Source: an uncultured Spirochaetales bacterium
GTDB lineage: Bacteria > Spirochaetota > Spirochaetia > Sphaerochaetales > Sphaerochaetaceae
Direction of reading: 5' to 3'
Assembly: GCA_949283305.1 (NCBI GenBank)
Contig: CASDRU010000011.1
Location: 1-37,069 of the forward strand
DNA length: 37,069 nucleotides
Shown: one piece after another, positions 16,883 to 24,457 of the stretch
Numbering within the stretch: the first letter of the stretch is position 1
Layout: each line of letters opens with the position of its first letter
Program-made: the position numbers and the translations under genes
The notes under the pieces: generated by a model
Told to the model about the DNA's origin: nothing
Seen by the model: only the letters and a program-made list of their open reading frames with translations
Databases searched by the model: none

Positions 16883-17414
16883 CATTTCTCCTCATGCTGA
16901 ATTCACAGCCGCAGTAGGACTGACGGTAAAGCTCCAGCTGGCGTGAAAGCTCTATAGAGCGGGCAAACCCGTTCTTTTTCTTGAAGTCTATTGCACAGAA
17001 CCCATCATATTTTTCCCCGACAGAGAATATAAGGGGACTGCTTTTGAATCTTGAGACGGTAAGGGTTGTCGTGAAATAAGGAATACCGAGCTCTCTTGCC
17101 TTCATGTATGTCCTTTTCATGTTGTAGTCAAAGCAGAGGGCACATCTCTTTCCTCCCTCCTCTTCTCCTTCAAAACCCTTTATGTGACTCAGCCACGCAT
17201 CATGATCCTGCTCCTCTCTTATCATCTCCAGAGCATAGAAAGAAGCGACACGGAGGGCATTTGCATATCTTTTCTCAAATTCAGATTCAGGATAGATATT
17301 GCTGTCTGAAAAAAACAGGAGCGGAATGTAATCCATTGAGAGCAGACGCTCTATGCTACTGGTCGAGCATGGACCGCAGCAGACATGCAGCAATATTTTC
17401 TCTTTTTCTTCCAT
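16875..17414 (-). CDS. queH: epoxyqueuosine reductase QueH
   Basis: This 179-residue enzyme performs the last step of queuosine synthesis, reducing epoxyqueuosine in tRNA. Motifs are HVCCGPCS (Cys12, Cys13, Cys16), the second pair KRCALCFDYNM and the terminal SYCGCEFS, which together supply the Fe-S ligands of the QueH (DUF208) family, the non-cobalamin alternative to QueG. I start it at 17414, where homology begins and where a consensus TATAAT ends exactly 7 nt upstream. A 24-nt longer in-frame start at 17438 has no ribosome site. No other que gene is present in the window. Confidence 0.88.
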   Translation of the reverse strand: MEEKEKILLHVCCGPCSTSSIERLLSMDYIPLLFFSDSNIYPESEFEKRYANALRVASFYALEMIREEQDHDAWLSHIKGFEGEEEGGKRCALCFDYNMKRTYMKARELGIPYFTTTLTVSRFKSSPLIFSVGEKYDGFCAIDFKKKNGFARSIELSRQLELYRQSYCGCEFSMRRNDG

Positions 17415-17421
17415 AAAAGAG

Positions 17422-17431
17422 ATTATATAAT
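17422..17431. promoter_or_regulatory. symmetric bidirectional -10 between queH and the TPR-like gene
   Basis: ATTATATAAT is a 10-bp palindrome that contains TATAAT on both strands (minus 17427-17422, plus 17426-17431). The minus reading ends 7 nt before the queH ATG (leaderless geometry). The plus reading would give the divergent gene a leader of about 22 nt carrying AAGGGG. Confidence 0.6.
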
Positions 17432-17459
17432 ATTTCATGGCTATTATTAAGGGGCATTC

Positions 17460-18434
17460 ATGTTAAGAAAATATTCACGTTTCATCTTCTTTGCTGTATT
17501 TCTGGTTCTGTTTGCTTTGATCCTGCTTTTCTCATTCTCAAGACCTGTCAGGATAATCCTCCTCATTTTCGCACTTGCCGCGCTGCTGCTGATGAATGTG
17601 GGATCATTTTATTATGCAAGGGCAGAGAAGATAATGAGGAACATGAGAAAGAAAGACATAGCCCTTCTCTCTTCCTATCTGGATAAGGCACTCTCATGGG
17701 ACATCAAGAGCTCTCAGCGCATCAATGCCCTTATTATTCTGCTCGACTACAAGAAAGGAGAGAAAAGCGAAAGAATGCTTGAAAGCATCGTAGACAGAAA
17801 AGAAGGAAAAGAAAGAACAAGATGCGCATCAGCTCTCTTGAGAAGCTACACCAGAGAAGGGAAAAATCAGGATGCCCAGAGGATGATCAACATACTAGCA
17901 GCGGACAAAAGCGCTTCATCTCTGCTTTCCCAGATGCGCTTTTTCATCAGCCAGGCTGATGATGAGAATTTTGCAGCTAAGGCATCAACTGCCCTGTCCC
18001 TTTACATGAACGGAGCAGAAATCAGGGACGCATGTGCATCCTATGCCGCATCAAATGGAGATTTTGCTGATGCAGGATGTATTTTGAAATCTGTATTTGA
18101 AAATTATACCCCGTTCTTCCCAGAAGTCTTTGTACACATGGCACTTGTCTATCTTGCTCTTGATGACTATAAGAGCGCTCTCTTATATCTGAACGGGGCA
18201 CTTGAGAATGCGATATTTGCAAACACATCTCTTTATTCAGAAGAATATGTCCGCTCTCTTAAAGACAAAGTCTCAGATGCGTCATTCTTCTTCAAGAAAG
18301 ATGAGATAATGCGTGCATCAAGAGGAAAAGAAATCTCTTTTACCTCTGCTGAGGAAGGAAAGAGGGATGCAGATACCTCCCTTTCATCAAAGGCAAGCAC
18401 AGCAATTCTGCTTAAAATGAAAGCCAGCTTCTAA
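17460..18434 (+). CDS. membrane-anchored TPR-like protein of unknown function
   Basis: This 324-residue protein has two N-terminal membrane helices (about residues 8-52, rich in F/L/I) and then a soluble helical region. The helix pairs resemble tetratricopeptide repeats, for example FPEVFVHMALVYLALDDYKSALLYLNGALENA near residues 220-250 (split by family consensus A-x-Y-x-A-L). I cannot name a function; a scaffolding role at the inner membrane is a guess. AAGGGG lies 6 nt before the ATG. Its stop overlaps the convergent patatin-barrel gene by 4 nt. Confidence 0.7.
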   Translation: MLRKYSRFIFFAVFLVLFALILLFSFSRPVRIILLIFALAALLLMNVGSFYYARAEKIMRNMRKKDIALLSSYLDKALSWDIKSSQRINALIILLDYKKGEKSERMLESIVDRKEGKERTRCASALLRSYTREGKNQDAQRMINILAADKSASSLLSQMRFFISQADDENFAAKASTALSLYMNGAEIRDACASYAASNGDFADAGCILKSVFENYTPFFPEVFVHMALVYLALDDYKSALLYLNGALENAIFANTSLYSEEYVRSLKDKVSDASFFFKKDEIMRASRGKEISFTSAEEGKRDADTSLSSKASTAILLKMKASF

Positions 18435-20368
18435 AACCTTGTAAAACAGGAGAGAGAAAAGAGGAAGCTTTCAGATCCAGAATCATAACCGAGTGCGACT
18501 GAGAAGGGAACACCCACCATTCCGATCAGAGAACTGGAGATTTCAAACCTGAGTCCTGTGATGAACTCAAAGCTGTTTTCATATATCAGGGTATTGAAGA
18601 AGAGCCCGACTGTAAGTGACTCTATTATGAACAGCTCGCTGAATGTCGGGCTGAAGGGAAGACGGTATCCGAATTCTATTGACGGGGTCACAAAATATGG
18701 AGAGGCAAGATCTTTTCCTGTAGCTGAATCAACAGTATTTGAGAAATACCCGTCGGCAAGGAAGAGCGGGACACTCTTTTTCCCATCAAGTGTGAATCTT
18801 GATGATGCTGTTATGTCCAGATATAGGGAGAAAGGAAGAGAAAAGCGGCTCTTTGCATCGATGTATGCATAGCTTGAGTATTCAGCAAAAGAAGAGCCCC
18901 CTGATTGATAACCTGCTCTGATGCTGCTCTCCCCTATGCTGTACTCAAAAGATGCGTCAAAGAGAAGAGAGAGCATGTAACGCATTTTCTTTTCTTTCAC
19001 GCTTCTGTATTCAAAGGACTGGACAAAGCCTATATCCATATAATCCGATGAATAGAATCTGTAATCGAAAGACTGAGCAAGATAATAATCAGGGCGAGGA
19101 GAATCTGAAAAATAAAGGGAAGCATCAAGAGCTATCCTCATTCTCGCAAAAGGATAGAATGAGAGATTTACAGACGTATCGCTTGATGCAGAGTACTCTT
19201 TGCCGGAAAGATTGAACGCACCTCCGACATTCAGTGAGAAATCGATGAAACGGTAGCGCATGAGATAGGTTGCATCCAAAATCGTAGAATTATTTAAAAA
19301 GAGCATCTTGCCCTCAGCATAGCTTCCGCCTCTGAATGATATTATGTTCGCCACATCGGCTGTCTCAACACGATGGAAATACCTTATGTTGTCTATTGCC
19401 CTGCCGACCCTCTCCTCATAATATGTCCTTTCATCAGCAAGGCTTGAGCCGCTTCTGTATATATCTTTCAGCAGGTCAGCAGAAGCCTTTGCCGATTCAT
19501 ATCCTATCTTTCTCATCTCATCGACTTTCTTGAAATCCATGAATGAGTATCCTTCCACTGCACATCTGATCCAGATAAGGTCCTCATGCGCCTTGATTGC
19601 AGAAGCAGAGCGCTGGTTCTTTCCTATTGAGAATGCAGTGTTGAGCACTGTAATAGGACTCAGGATATTCAGATTGTCATTTGAATAGAATGTCGTTGAT
19701 AGAATCACAGTATCAGAAAACTCGTATGCGGCATTCACTGGAGCAAGCTCGATTACTCCACCGTCAATAAGGTAATGCCCCCTGTATTCAGCAGGTGCAA
19801 AATATACGGGCATGGCAAATGCAGCTGCAAGCACATCCGCAAAATTGCCTTCCATTATCCTGACCTCCCTTTCTGTCACAAGATCATCACAGATGACCAT
19901 CACAGGAATCGGAAGATCCTTGATATCCATGTCCTCTCCTACTATGCTTTCAATCACGCTCTTGAAGCTTGTGTTGTCAATGAGCCCTCCCTTGTAGGGA
20001 ATAGTGAGGGCAAAGTAATCAGAAAGGTCTGCAGATGACAGAAGGTTCACAATCTGCTGGCTGTCCAGCCCTGCAGAATATAAAAGTGCGATTATGGAGC
20101 CCATGCTGTTTGAGATTATGTAATCGGGCTCAATGTTCTCTTCTTCAAGGTACTCAAGCACTCCCAGGTGTGCCAGAGCTCTCGCGCTGCCCCCTGTAAG
20201 CACAAGTCCCACAGGATCTCTCTTTCCTTCCGTACGCTCAAGGATGCGCTGGCGGAAACTGTCTTCTCCATAGGAAACAGGAACATCGGATAAAAGTATG
20301 TCCGATGAGGAGAAGATGGAAGATGAAAGCATCATCAGTATAAAAAGCGCAAGAAGAAATCTTTTCAT
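18431..20368 (-). CDS. secreted patatin-like protein with C-terminal outer-membrane barrel
   Basis: This 645-residue protein has a signal peptide (about residues 1-22), a patatin domain (about 50-290), then a long stretch of alternating aromatic/polar beta strands ending in Phe (CFTRF), the mark of outer-membrane barrels. The layout matches type Vd autotransporters (PlpD-like), in which the lipase is exported by the barrel. Ser88 and the Asp202 of DGG are kept. However, the glycine-rich loop reads GGSARALAHLG (family GGGARGxAHxG) and the elbow SNSMG (family GxSxG), so activity may be altered. The start at 20368 begins the signal peptide; a good promoter lies immediately upstream. Confidence 0.82.
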   Translation of the reverse strand: MKRFLLALFILMMLSSSIFSSSDILLSDVPVSYGEDSFRQRILERTEGKRDPVGLVLTGGSARALAHLGVLEYLEEENIEPDYIISNSMGSIIALLYSAGLDSQQIVNLLSSADLSDYFALTIPYKGGLIDNTSFKSVIESIVGEDMDIKDLPIPVMVICDDLVTEREVRIMEGNFADVLAAAFAMPVYFAPAEYRGHYLIDGGVIELAPVNAAYEFSDTVILSTTFYSNDNLNILSPITVLNTAFSIGKNQRSASAIKAHEDLIWIRCAVEGYSFMDFKKVDEMRKIGYESAKASADLLKDIYRSGSSLADERTYYEERVGRAIDNIRYFHRVETADVANIISFRGGSYAEGKMLFLNNSTILDATYLMRYRFIDFSLNVGGAFNLSGKEYSASSDTSVNLSFYPFARMRIALDASLYFSDSPRPDYYLAQSFDYRFYSSDYMDIGFVQSFEYRSVKEKKMRYMLSLLFDASFEYSIGESSIRAGYQSGGSSFAEYSSYAYIDAKSRFSLPFSLYLDITASSRFTLDGKKSVPLFLADGYFSNTVDSATGKDLASPYFVTPSIEFGYRLPFSPTFSELFIIESLTVGLFFNTLIYENSFEFITGLRFEISSSLIGMVGVPFSVALGYDSGSESFLFSLSCFTRF

Positions 20369-20375
20369 ATATTCA

Positions 20376-20404
20376 AATATAGAATATGACTTTTGTATTT
20401 TCAA
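20376..20404 (-). promoter_or_regulatory. leaderless promoter of the patatin-barrel gene
   Basis: On the minus strand TTGAAA (20404-20399), a 17-nt spacer and TATATT (20381-20376) are followed 7 nt later by the ATG. Both hexamers and the spacing are good, and no ribosome site exists. This is the best-supported leaderless promoter in the window. Confidence 0.65.
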
Positions 20405-20452
20405 CAAGCAAAAGAAGAATTGCCATGATTAATGCGTTGCAACAAATTGCAA

Positions 20453-20458
20453 TATAAT
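20453..20458 (+). promoter_or_regulatory. -10 of the tRNA-Leu promoter
   Basis: TATAAT lies 15 nt before the mature tRNA 5' end. Two TTGCAA palindromes (20437-20442 and 20447-20452) occupy the spacer; the expected -35 position (20430-20435) is poor. Confidence 0.55.
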
Positions 20459-20473
20459 CTAAACTACAGCAAG

Positions 20474-20556
20474 GCCGGTGTGGTGGAATGGTAGACACAG
20501 CAGACTCAAAATCTGCCGGGAGCAATCCTGTATCGGTTCAAGTCCGATCACCGGCA
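20474..20556 (+). tRNA. tRNA-Leu(CAA)
   Basis: Acceptor arms GCCGGTG (20474-20480) and CACCGGC (20549-20555) pair perfectly. The D-arm GGTGGAATGGTAGACAC, a five-pair anticodon stem (GCAGA/TCTGC) with loop CTCAAAA (anticodon CAA at 20507-20509), a long variable arm as expected for a class II tRNA, and the T-loop GGTTCAAGTCC are all present. It reads UUG codons. CCA is not encoded. An open reading frame begins only 7 nt after the discriminator base. Confidence 0.96.
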
Positions 20557-20563
20557 TCACGCT

Positions 20564-21796
20564 ATGCCTTTCTCATTCATTACAGACAGAATAATCGAAG
20601 AAAAGAACAAGCTTATTGAGGAAATAGAAAGCAATGGCTCTTACTCATTTCCTCCTTCTGACGAATTCAAAAAAGATGATCTCTTTGCATCGAAAAAAGG
20701 AATGATGTTTGCAATCCTGACAGCCAGGGATGAAAGTGGAAGAGAGACTGTAATACGTGCATACTCAGGAGAAAAGGACATAAAGGGCTATGCAAATCCC
20801 TGTTACAGCAGAAATGAATTCAGAAAAGTGACAGAAAAATGGAGTGCAATCATAAAAAACGCTCCGCAAAGCGAGATAAAATTTCTTACAAAAGAAGCTC
20901 TGACTGAGATATATTCGCTTTACTCATTCACTGATGCATGGAAAAATGAATTCTCCCTTTCTGATGTCTTTTCTTCATTTGCTCCAAGCGGAAGCGGAGA
21001 CTGTGCGGGAATAAAGTGCCTTAATGCCGCATTCAGGAAGAATCTCAGGATCACAGGCTTTGGCGAGTTCTACTATGGAAAGGATACTGAGACAAGAAAG
21101 AGCGGAGCATTCTATCCGCCTTGCAGAGAAAGATGCGAGAAGATAATAAAGAGAATGACGGGACTTTCCTTCATCTACGTTGACCAGGATATTGCTGTGA
21201 TAAACAAGCAAAGCGGACTGCTTTCTGTGCCGGGAATCGGAGAAGAGAAGCTCGATTCAGCCTCAGAGAGAATAAAAAAGGTGCTTTACACTGATTTGAA
21301 GTCTCCGTTTGTCCACCGCCTGGACATGGGCACATCGGGCATTCTTGTCTTTGCACTCAATAAAGATGCGCATAGAAATCTTTCACGTCAGTTTGAAAAC
21401 CGCACAATCAAAAAAGAATACACTGCGCTGCTGGAAGGCAAAATCGAGAAAAAAAGCGGAAGGATATCCCTTCCCCACCGTCTGGATACAGAAAGAAGAC
21501 CTTATCAGGTTGTTGATTATGTAAACGGCAAGGAAAGCATAACCGACTATGAAATCCTTTCATGGGAAAGCAGGAACAGCATGCCTGTCACAAGAGTGCG
21601 TTTTCTTCCACATACCGGAAGGACTCATCAGATAAGAGTCCATTCAGCATACGCACTTGGTCACCCGATACTTGGCGAAAGGCTCTATGCAGATGAGAAA
21701 AAAGGAGAGCGCCTTTTTCTTCACGCATCGAAGATAACATTCATCCATCCCAGAAGCGGGAAGGAAATCACAATCATTTCTGATCCGGATTTCTGA
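20564..21796 (+). CDS. RluA-family pseudouridine synthase with long N-terminal domain
   Basis: This 410-residue protein joins an N-terminal domain of about 195 residues (with SGSGDCAGIKCLNAAF and FYPPCRERC, features of the longer RluA-like proteins) to a C-terminal RluA catalytic domain. The catalytic Asp is Asp254 in HRLDMGTSG, followed by RTHQIRVH-like substrate-loop residues. It isomerises uridine in rRNA or tRNA; the exact site cannot be told. The start at 20564 lies 7 nt downstream of tRNA-Leu with no ribosome site. It overlaps the convergent PHP gene by 23 nt. Confidence 0.88.
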   Translation: MPFSFITDRIIEEKNKLIEEIESNGSYSFPPSDEFKKDDLFASKKGMMFAILTARDESGRETVIRAYSGEKDIKGYANPCYSRNEFRKVTEKWSAIIKNAPQSEIKFLTKEALTEIYSLYSFTDAWKNEFSLSDVFSSFAPSGSGDCAGIKCLNAAFRKNLRITGFGEFYYGKDTETRKSGAFYPPCRERCEKIIKRMTGLSFIYVDQDIAVINKQSGLLSVPGIGEEKLDSASERIKKVLYTDLKSPFVHRLDMGTSGILVFALNKDAHRNLSRQFENRTIKKEYTALLEGKIEKKSGRISLPHRLDTERRPYQVVDYVNGKESITDYEILSWESRNSMPVTRVRFLPHTGRTHQIRVHSAYALGHPILGERLYADEKKGERLFLHASKITFIHPRSGKEITIISDPDF

Positions 21797-22577
21797 ACTT
21801 CAAAGATGAAGAGAAATAAGGCTCCGCTCTTTTTATGTCCACGCTTTTTATGAACTCATCCATCAAGGGAAAGCTCTTTGTCAGATTTTCAACACTATGT
21901 GCATCGCTTGAGCATACTGCTTTATCTATGCCCATCGAGCGGGCAAGCATCCAGAAATCTTTTACAGGGTATGCCGGGCGCAAAAAGAGTGATGGCCTGA
22001 TCAGTCCGTTGCCGTTTATCTCAAGTTCTGCCCCGCTTTTCATTGCCTCTTCTATTATGATGCGGCTTGCTCTTTCTGCCGTGCTGTCAAAATCCTCATA
22101 GCCTATGAAGAAAACATCGGGATGGGCTATGAAATCGAAAAGACGGGTCGATGCTGCCTCTGCAGTCCGCTCAGCAACATTCAAAACCTCGCTTTGAGTG
22201 AGCTTGCCGTTAAAAAGGCTCTTAAATCCATCCTCGCATATTTTATAATGTGTGCCGCAGATTATATAGTCGCTTTCTGCCTTCACGTCCTCAAAATAGC
22301 TCTTATAAGAGGAAAAGTAATCGCATTCCCAGCCCAAAAGTATTTCAAGCCCTTTTTCTCGGTACTCATCCCTTACTCTTTTCACATCCTCCTCGTATTC
22401 CTTCTTCGCCGAATAAGGCATTCTTGTACGGCTCAGTTTGTCATCAGGAAAAGGAAGATGCTCCGTAAAGCCCAACAGCCCGAGTCCTTTTTCAAGGGCT
22501 TCTTCAGCATATTCTCTTATACTGCCCTTGCCATGTCCGCAGTAGAATGAATGAGTATGAAGATTGTATTTCTGCAT
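21774..22577 (-). CDS. PHP-family histidinol-phosphatase-like hydrolase
   Basis: This 267-residue metal-dependent PHP-domain phosphoesterase shows LHTHSFYCGHG at the N-terminus, GFTEHLPFPDD, GTHY, IAHPDVF and CSSDAHSVEN, the full set of metal-binding His/Asp residues. This pattern and length match HisK-type histidinol-phosphatases (L-histidinol phosphate to histidinol), but no his gene is nearby, so another phosphomonoester is possible. The start at 22577 has no ribosome site; TATCAT lies 6 nt upstream. Confidence 0.83.
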   Translation of the reverse strand: MQKYNLHTHSFYCGHGKGSIREYAEEALEKGLGLLGFTEHLPFPDDKLSRTRMPYSAKKEYEEDVKRVRDEYREKGLEILLGWECDYFSSYKSYFEDVKAESDYIICGTHYKICEDGFKSLFNGKLTQSEVLNVAERTAEAASTRLFDFIAHPDVFFIGYEDFDSTAERASRIIIEEAMKSGAELEINGNGLIRPSLFLRPAYPVKDFWMLARSMGIDKAVCSSDAHSVENLTKSFPLMDEFIKSVDIKRAEPYFSSSLKFRNPDQK

Positions 22578-22583
22578 ACTCAG

Positions 22584-22589
22584 ATGATA
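22584..22589 (-). promoter_or_regulatory. leaderless-type -10 of the PHP gene
   Basis: TATCAT on the minus strand ends 6 nt before the ATG; no convincing -35 and no ribosome site are seen. Confidence 0.4.
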
Positions 22590-22598
22590 TGTGTTTTA

Positions 22599-22628
22599 TT
22601 GACAAAAGAAAACAGAAAATTATATCCT
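22599..22628 (+). promoter_or_regulatory. promoter of the DbpA-domain protein / hydrolase operon
   Basis: TTGACA (22599-22604) is followed after 18 nt by TATCCT (22623-22628), or after 16 nt by TATATC. The predicted leader of about 27 nt contains AAGGAG (22648-22653) 8 nt before the ATG, so this is a conventional leadered gene. Confidence 0.6.
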
Positions 22629-22661
22629 CAAAAGAGCAATTTTTACTAAGGAGCATTCCTG

Positions 22662-23183
22662 ATGGAAGATACAAACGGGCAGTCATTTGACGAAAGCGCC
22701 CTCATTAGAAGCATAGAGGAAATCAAGAACAGAATTAAGCTTGATGATATAAAAAAAGCTGAAGAGCTTGAGAACATAAAGAAAGTTGTGAAGAAGAATG
22801 TGCCTTTCTTCATGAGAAGCGCTTTCACAGCATATATTCTCCGCGAGGCTCTCTCTTTCACACCCGGTGCAAAGAAAAGAGAGAGAAAGAATGTGAGAGA
22901 TGTGAAGGAAGAACCAGCCAAGGCAGAAATTCCTTCAGATGCAAGGACTCTTTATCTGAATATAGGCAAAATGAAGCATCTATATGCGAAAAACCTTTCT
23001 GAGATACTGCAGAAGGAACTTGAGATCTCAAGATCAGATATTATGTCAATAAGAATCCATGACAAATATTCATTCATAACAATGAGCCAGACAAACTGCG
23101 AAAAAGCAATTGAGAAGATGAACGGCATGGACATTAACGGAAGAAAGGCTCAGATCAGCTACGCAAGCAGAGAGGCAAAGTGA
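22662..23183 (+). CDS. stand-alone DbpA-type RNA-binding protein
   Basis: This 173-residue protein has no helicase core. Residues 1-60 are helical and charged, followed by VPFFMRSAFTAYILREAL, a basic linker (KKRERKNVRD), then a C-terminal domain (about 95-170, starting TLYLNIGKMKHLYAKNL) that matches the DbpA/CsdA RNA-binding fold found at the end of DEAD-box helicases. It presumably binds structured RNA. AAGGAG lies 8 nt before the ATG, and it overlaps the following hydrolase gene by 4 nt. Confidence 0.7.
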   Translation: MEDTNGQSFDESALIRSIEEIKNRIKLDDIKKAEELENIKKVVKKNVPFFMRSAFTAYILREALSFTPGAKKRERKNVRDVKEEPAKAEIPSDARTLYLNIGKMKHLYAKNLSEILQKELEISRSDIMSIRIHDKYSFITMSQTNCEKAIEKMNGMDINGRKAQISYASREAK

Positions 23184-23794
23184 AGATAAACAGATTTGTA
23201 CTCTCAGAAATGAGAGTCAACTGTTATGTTGTTTATGACTTTGATGAAAACAGGGCAATATTAATCGATGCCCCCTCCGGCATTGCCCCCGTTATTTCCT
23301 TTATAAAGGAGAACTCTCTTGCTCTTGAGGCAGTTCTCCTGACCCATGCCCATTTTGATCATGTTCAGGGGCTTTATGAACTTGATCATGAATTTAAAGA
23401 TCTCGATATCTATCTTTCAGAGGATGATGAGGAGCTTTTCCGCTCTGGAAACAAAAAGATACTGAAAGATTTCGGCATGCTCAGCAAAGAGACAGACAAA
23501 GAATTCTCCTGTATTGAGAAAATCAGGACAAAAAGGCTTCCTGAGAATATCTTCGGCTTTGATGTGATTAAAACAAGCGGGCACACGAAAGGAAGCGTGT
23601 GCTTCTACTCTGAAAAAGAAAGCATACTCTTTTCAGGAGACACCCTCTTCCTTTACGGATACGGGCGCTATGACCTTGGAGGCTCAATGACTGAGCTTTT
23701 TGCATCCCTCAAGAAAATAGAAGCCTTAGACGGAGAGACAATGCTCCTTCCGGGGCATGGAGAGTGCGGAAAATTAAAAATGCATCTCGACTGA
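23180..23794 (+). CDS. metallo-beta-lactamase-fold hydrolase (glyoxalase II-like)
   Basis: This 204-residue hydrolase carries the metal motif THAHFDHVQG (HxHxDH), TSGHTKGSVCFY, SGDTLF and a terminal LPGHGE. Family members hydrolyse thioesters such as hydroxyacylglutathione; the true substrate is unknown. The GTG start at 23180 sits within the last codons of the RNA-binding protein gene (4-nt overlap). Its stop codon lies in the loop of a bidirectional terminator. Confidence 0.86.
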   Translation: MKINRFVLSEMRVNCYVVYDFDENRAILIDAPSGIAPVISFIKENSLALEAVLLTHAHFDHVQGLYELDHEFKDLDIYLSEDDEELFRSGNKKILKDFGMLSKETDKEFSCIEKIRTKRLPENIFGFDVIKTSGHTKGSVCFYSEKESILFSGDTLFLYGYGRYDLGGSMTELFASLKKIEALDGETMLLPGHGECGKLKMHLD

Positions 23795-23807
23795 GATGCA
23801 TATTTTT
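23780..23807. terminator. bidirectional terminator between the hydrolase and DksA-like genes
   Basis: ATGCATCTC (23780-23788) and GAGATGCAT (23793-23801) form a perfect 9-bp stem with a GACT loop. It is flanked by ATTTTT on the plus side and TTTTTAATTTT on the minus side, so it can stop both convergent genes. The hydrolase stop codon is inside it. Confidence 0.88.
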
Positions 23808-24157
23808 CAACCCATTTTTTCATTCTGGCTCTTGCATTCAACGCACAGCACTGCAGACGGAATGGCACGAAGTCTTCCCTCGGGAATCCTCTTTCCACAC
23901 TGAAGGCATATACCATAGCGGCCTTCACCTATTCTCTTCAGTGCACCCTCGATAGCCTTGAGACGCTGGGCATCCATAGCATTAAGTGCTTCCATTTTCC
24001 TGTAAGCCGCATCATCGCTTGCAAGATCACTTGAATCCTTTCCGGATGAAAGCTGAGCTTCTTCAGCAAAGTTATTACCCTCTGAGTTGAGCTTCTTTAC
24101 TAGCTCCTCCCTTTCCTGTAACAGCTTCTGCTGCATTTCCTGAGTGAAAGCATCCAT
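23807..24157 (-). CDS. DksA/TraR-type zinc-finger protein
   Basis: This 116-residue protein has a helical N-terminal half (EMQQKLLQEREELVKKLNS) and a C4 zinc finger, GICLQCGKRIPEGRLRAIPSAVLCVEC. This matches the DksA/TraR/YteA superfamily, whose members bind the RNA polymerase secondary channel and tune transcription. It is shorter than enterobacterial DksA (151), and its coiled-coil tip cannot be assigned with certainty. It has a typical sigma-70 promoter and a GGGGGA-like ribosome site. Confidence 0.8.
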   Translation of the reverse strand: MDAFTQEMQQKLLQEREELVKKLNSEGNNFAEEAQLSSGKDSSDLASDDAAYRKMEALNAMDAQRLKAIEGALKRIGEGRYGICLQCGKRIPEGRLRAIPSAVLCVECKSQNEKMG

Positions 24158-24205
24158 CTTTCAATCCCCCTTTACTTTTTATAAAATCCCCTAAGGGATA
24201 ATACG

Positions 24206-24234
24206 AAAATACAACAGAGAGTGGCTCTGGTCAA
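24206..24234 (-). promoter_or_regulatory. promoter of the DksA-like gene
   Basis: On the minus strand TTGACC (24234-24229), 17 nt, TATTTT (24211-24206). The leader of about 40 nt includes a small dyad, ATCCCTTAGGGGAT (24187-24200). Confidence 0.6.
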
Positions 24235-24241
24235 GGAAAAA

Positions 24242-24457
24242 TTACTTTTCTTCACCTTTTTTCTCACTTTCACGCAGCGCAAGGAAAAAACGCCTTGTCG
24301 TGAGAATGAGAAAATAAAGGACAAAAAGATAGATCAGGAATATAGCGAACACAAGCAGCCTGGAGCCTGAGAAGGTGATGAGAAGCAGGAAAAACCCGAT
24401 GCTCATGAAGATTATGAGAAAGGCAACGGATAATGCTGTTTTCGTGCTTCTTCTCAT
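24242..24457 (-). CDS. small two-helix membrane protein
   Basis: This 71-residue protein has two hydrophobic helices (about residues 8-28 and 33-53) flanked by basic residues, and a charged C-terminus (LRESEKKGEEK). I do not recognise a family. Its ATG overlaps the thrH stop by 4 nt, so it is translated with thrH; a functional link to ThrH is only suggested by that coupling. Confidence 0.6.
   Translation of the reverse strand: MRRSTKTALSVAFLIIFMSIGFFLLLITFSGSRLLVFAIFLIYLFVLYFLILTTRRFFLALRESEKKGEEK

Noticed and set aside
20437-20452. Paired TTGCAA motifs before tRNA-Leu as a regulatory operator.
   Set aside because: They are short AT-rich palindromes in a promoter spacer and could easily be chance; noted only within the promoter entry.
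24187-24200. Dyad ATCCCTTAGGGGAT in the DksA-like gene leader as an operator or riboswitch.
   Set aside because: It is short, contains a mismatch/wobble, and is not accompanied by further structure; there is not enough to call it.
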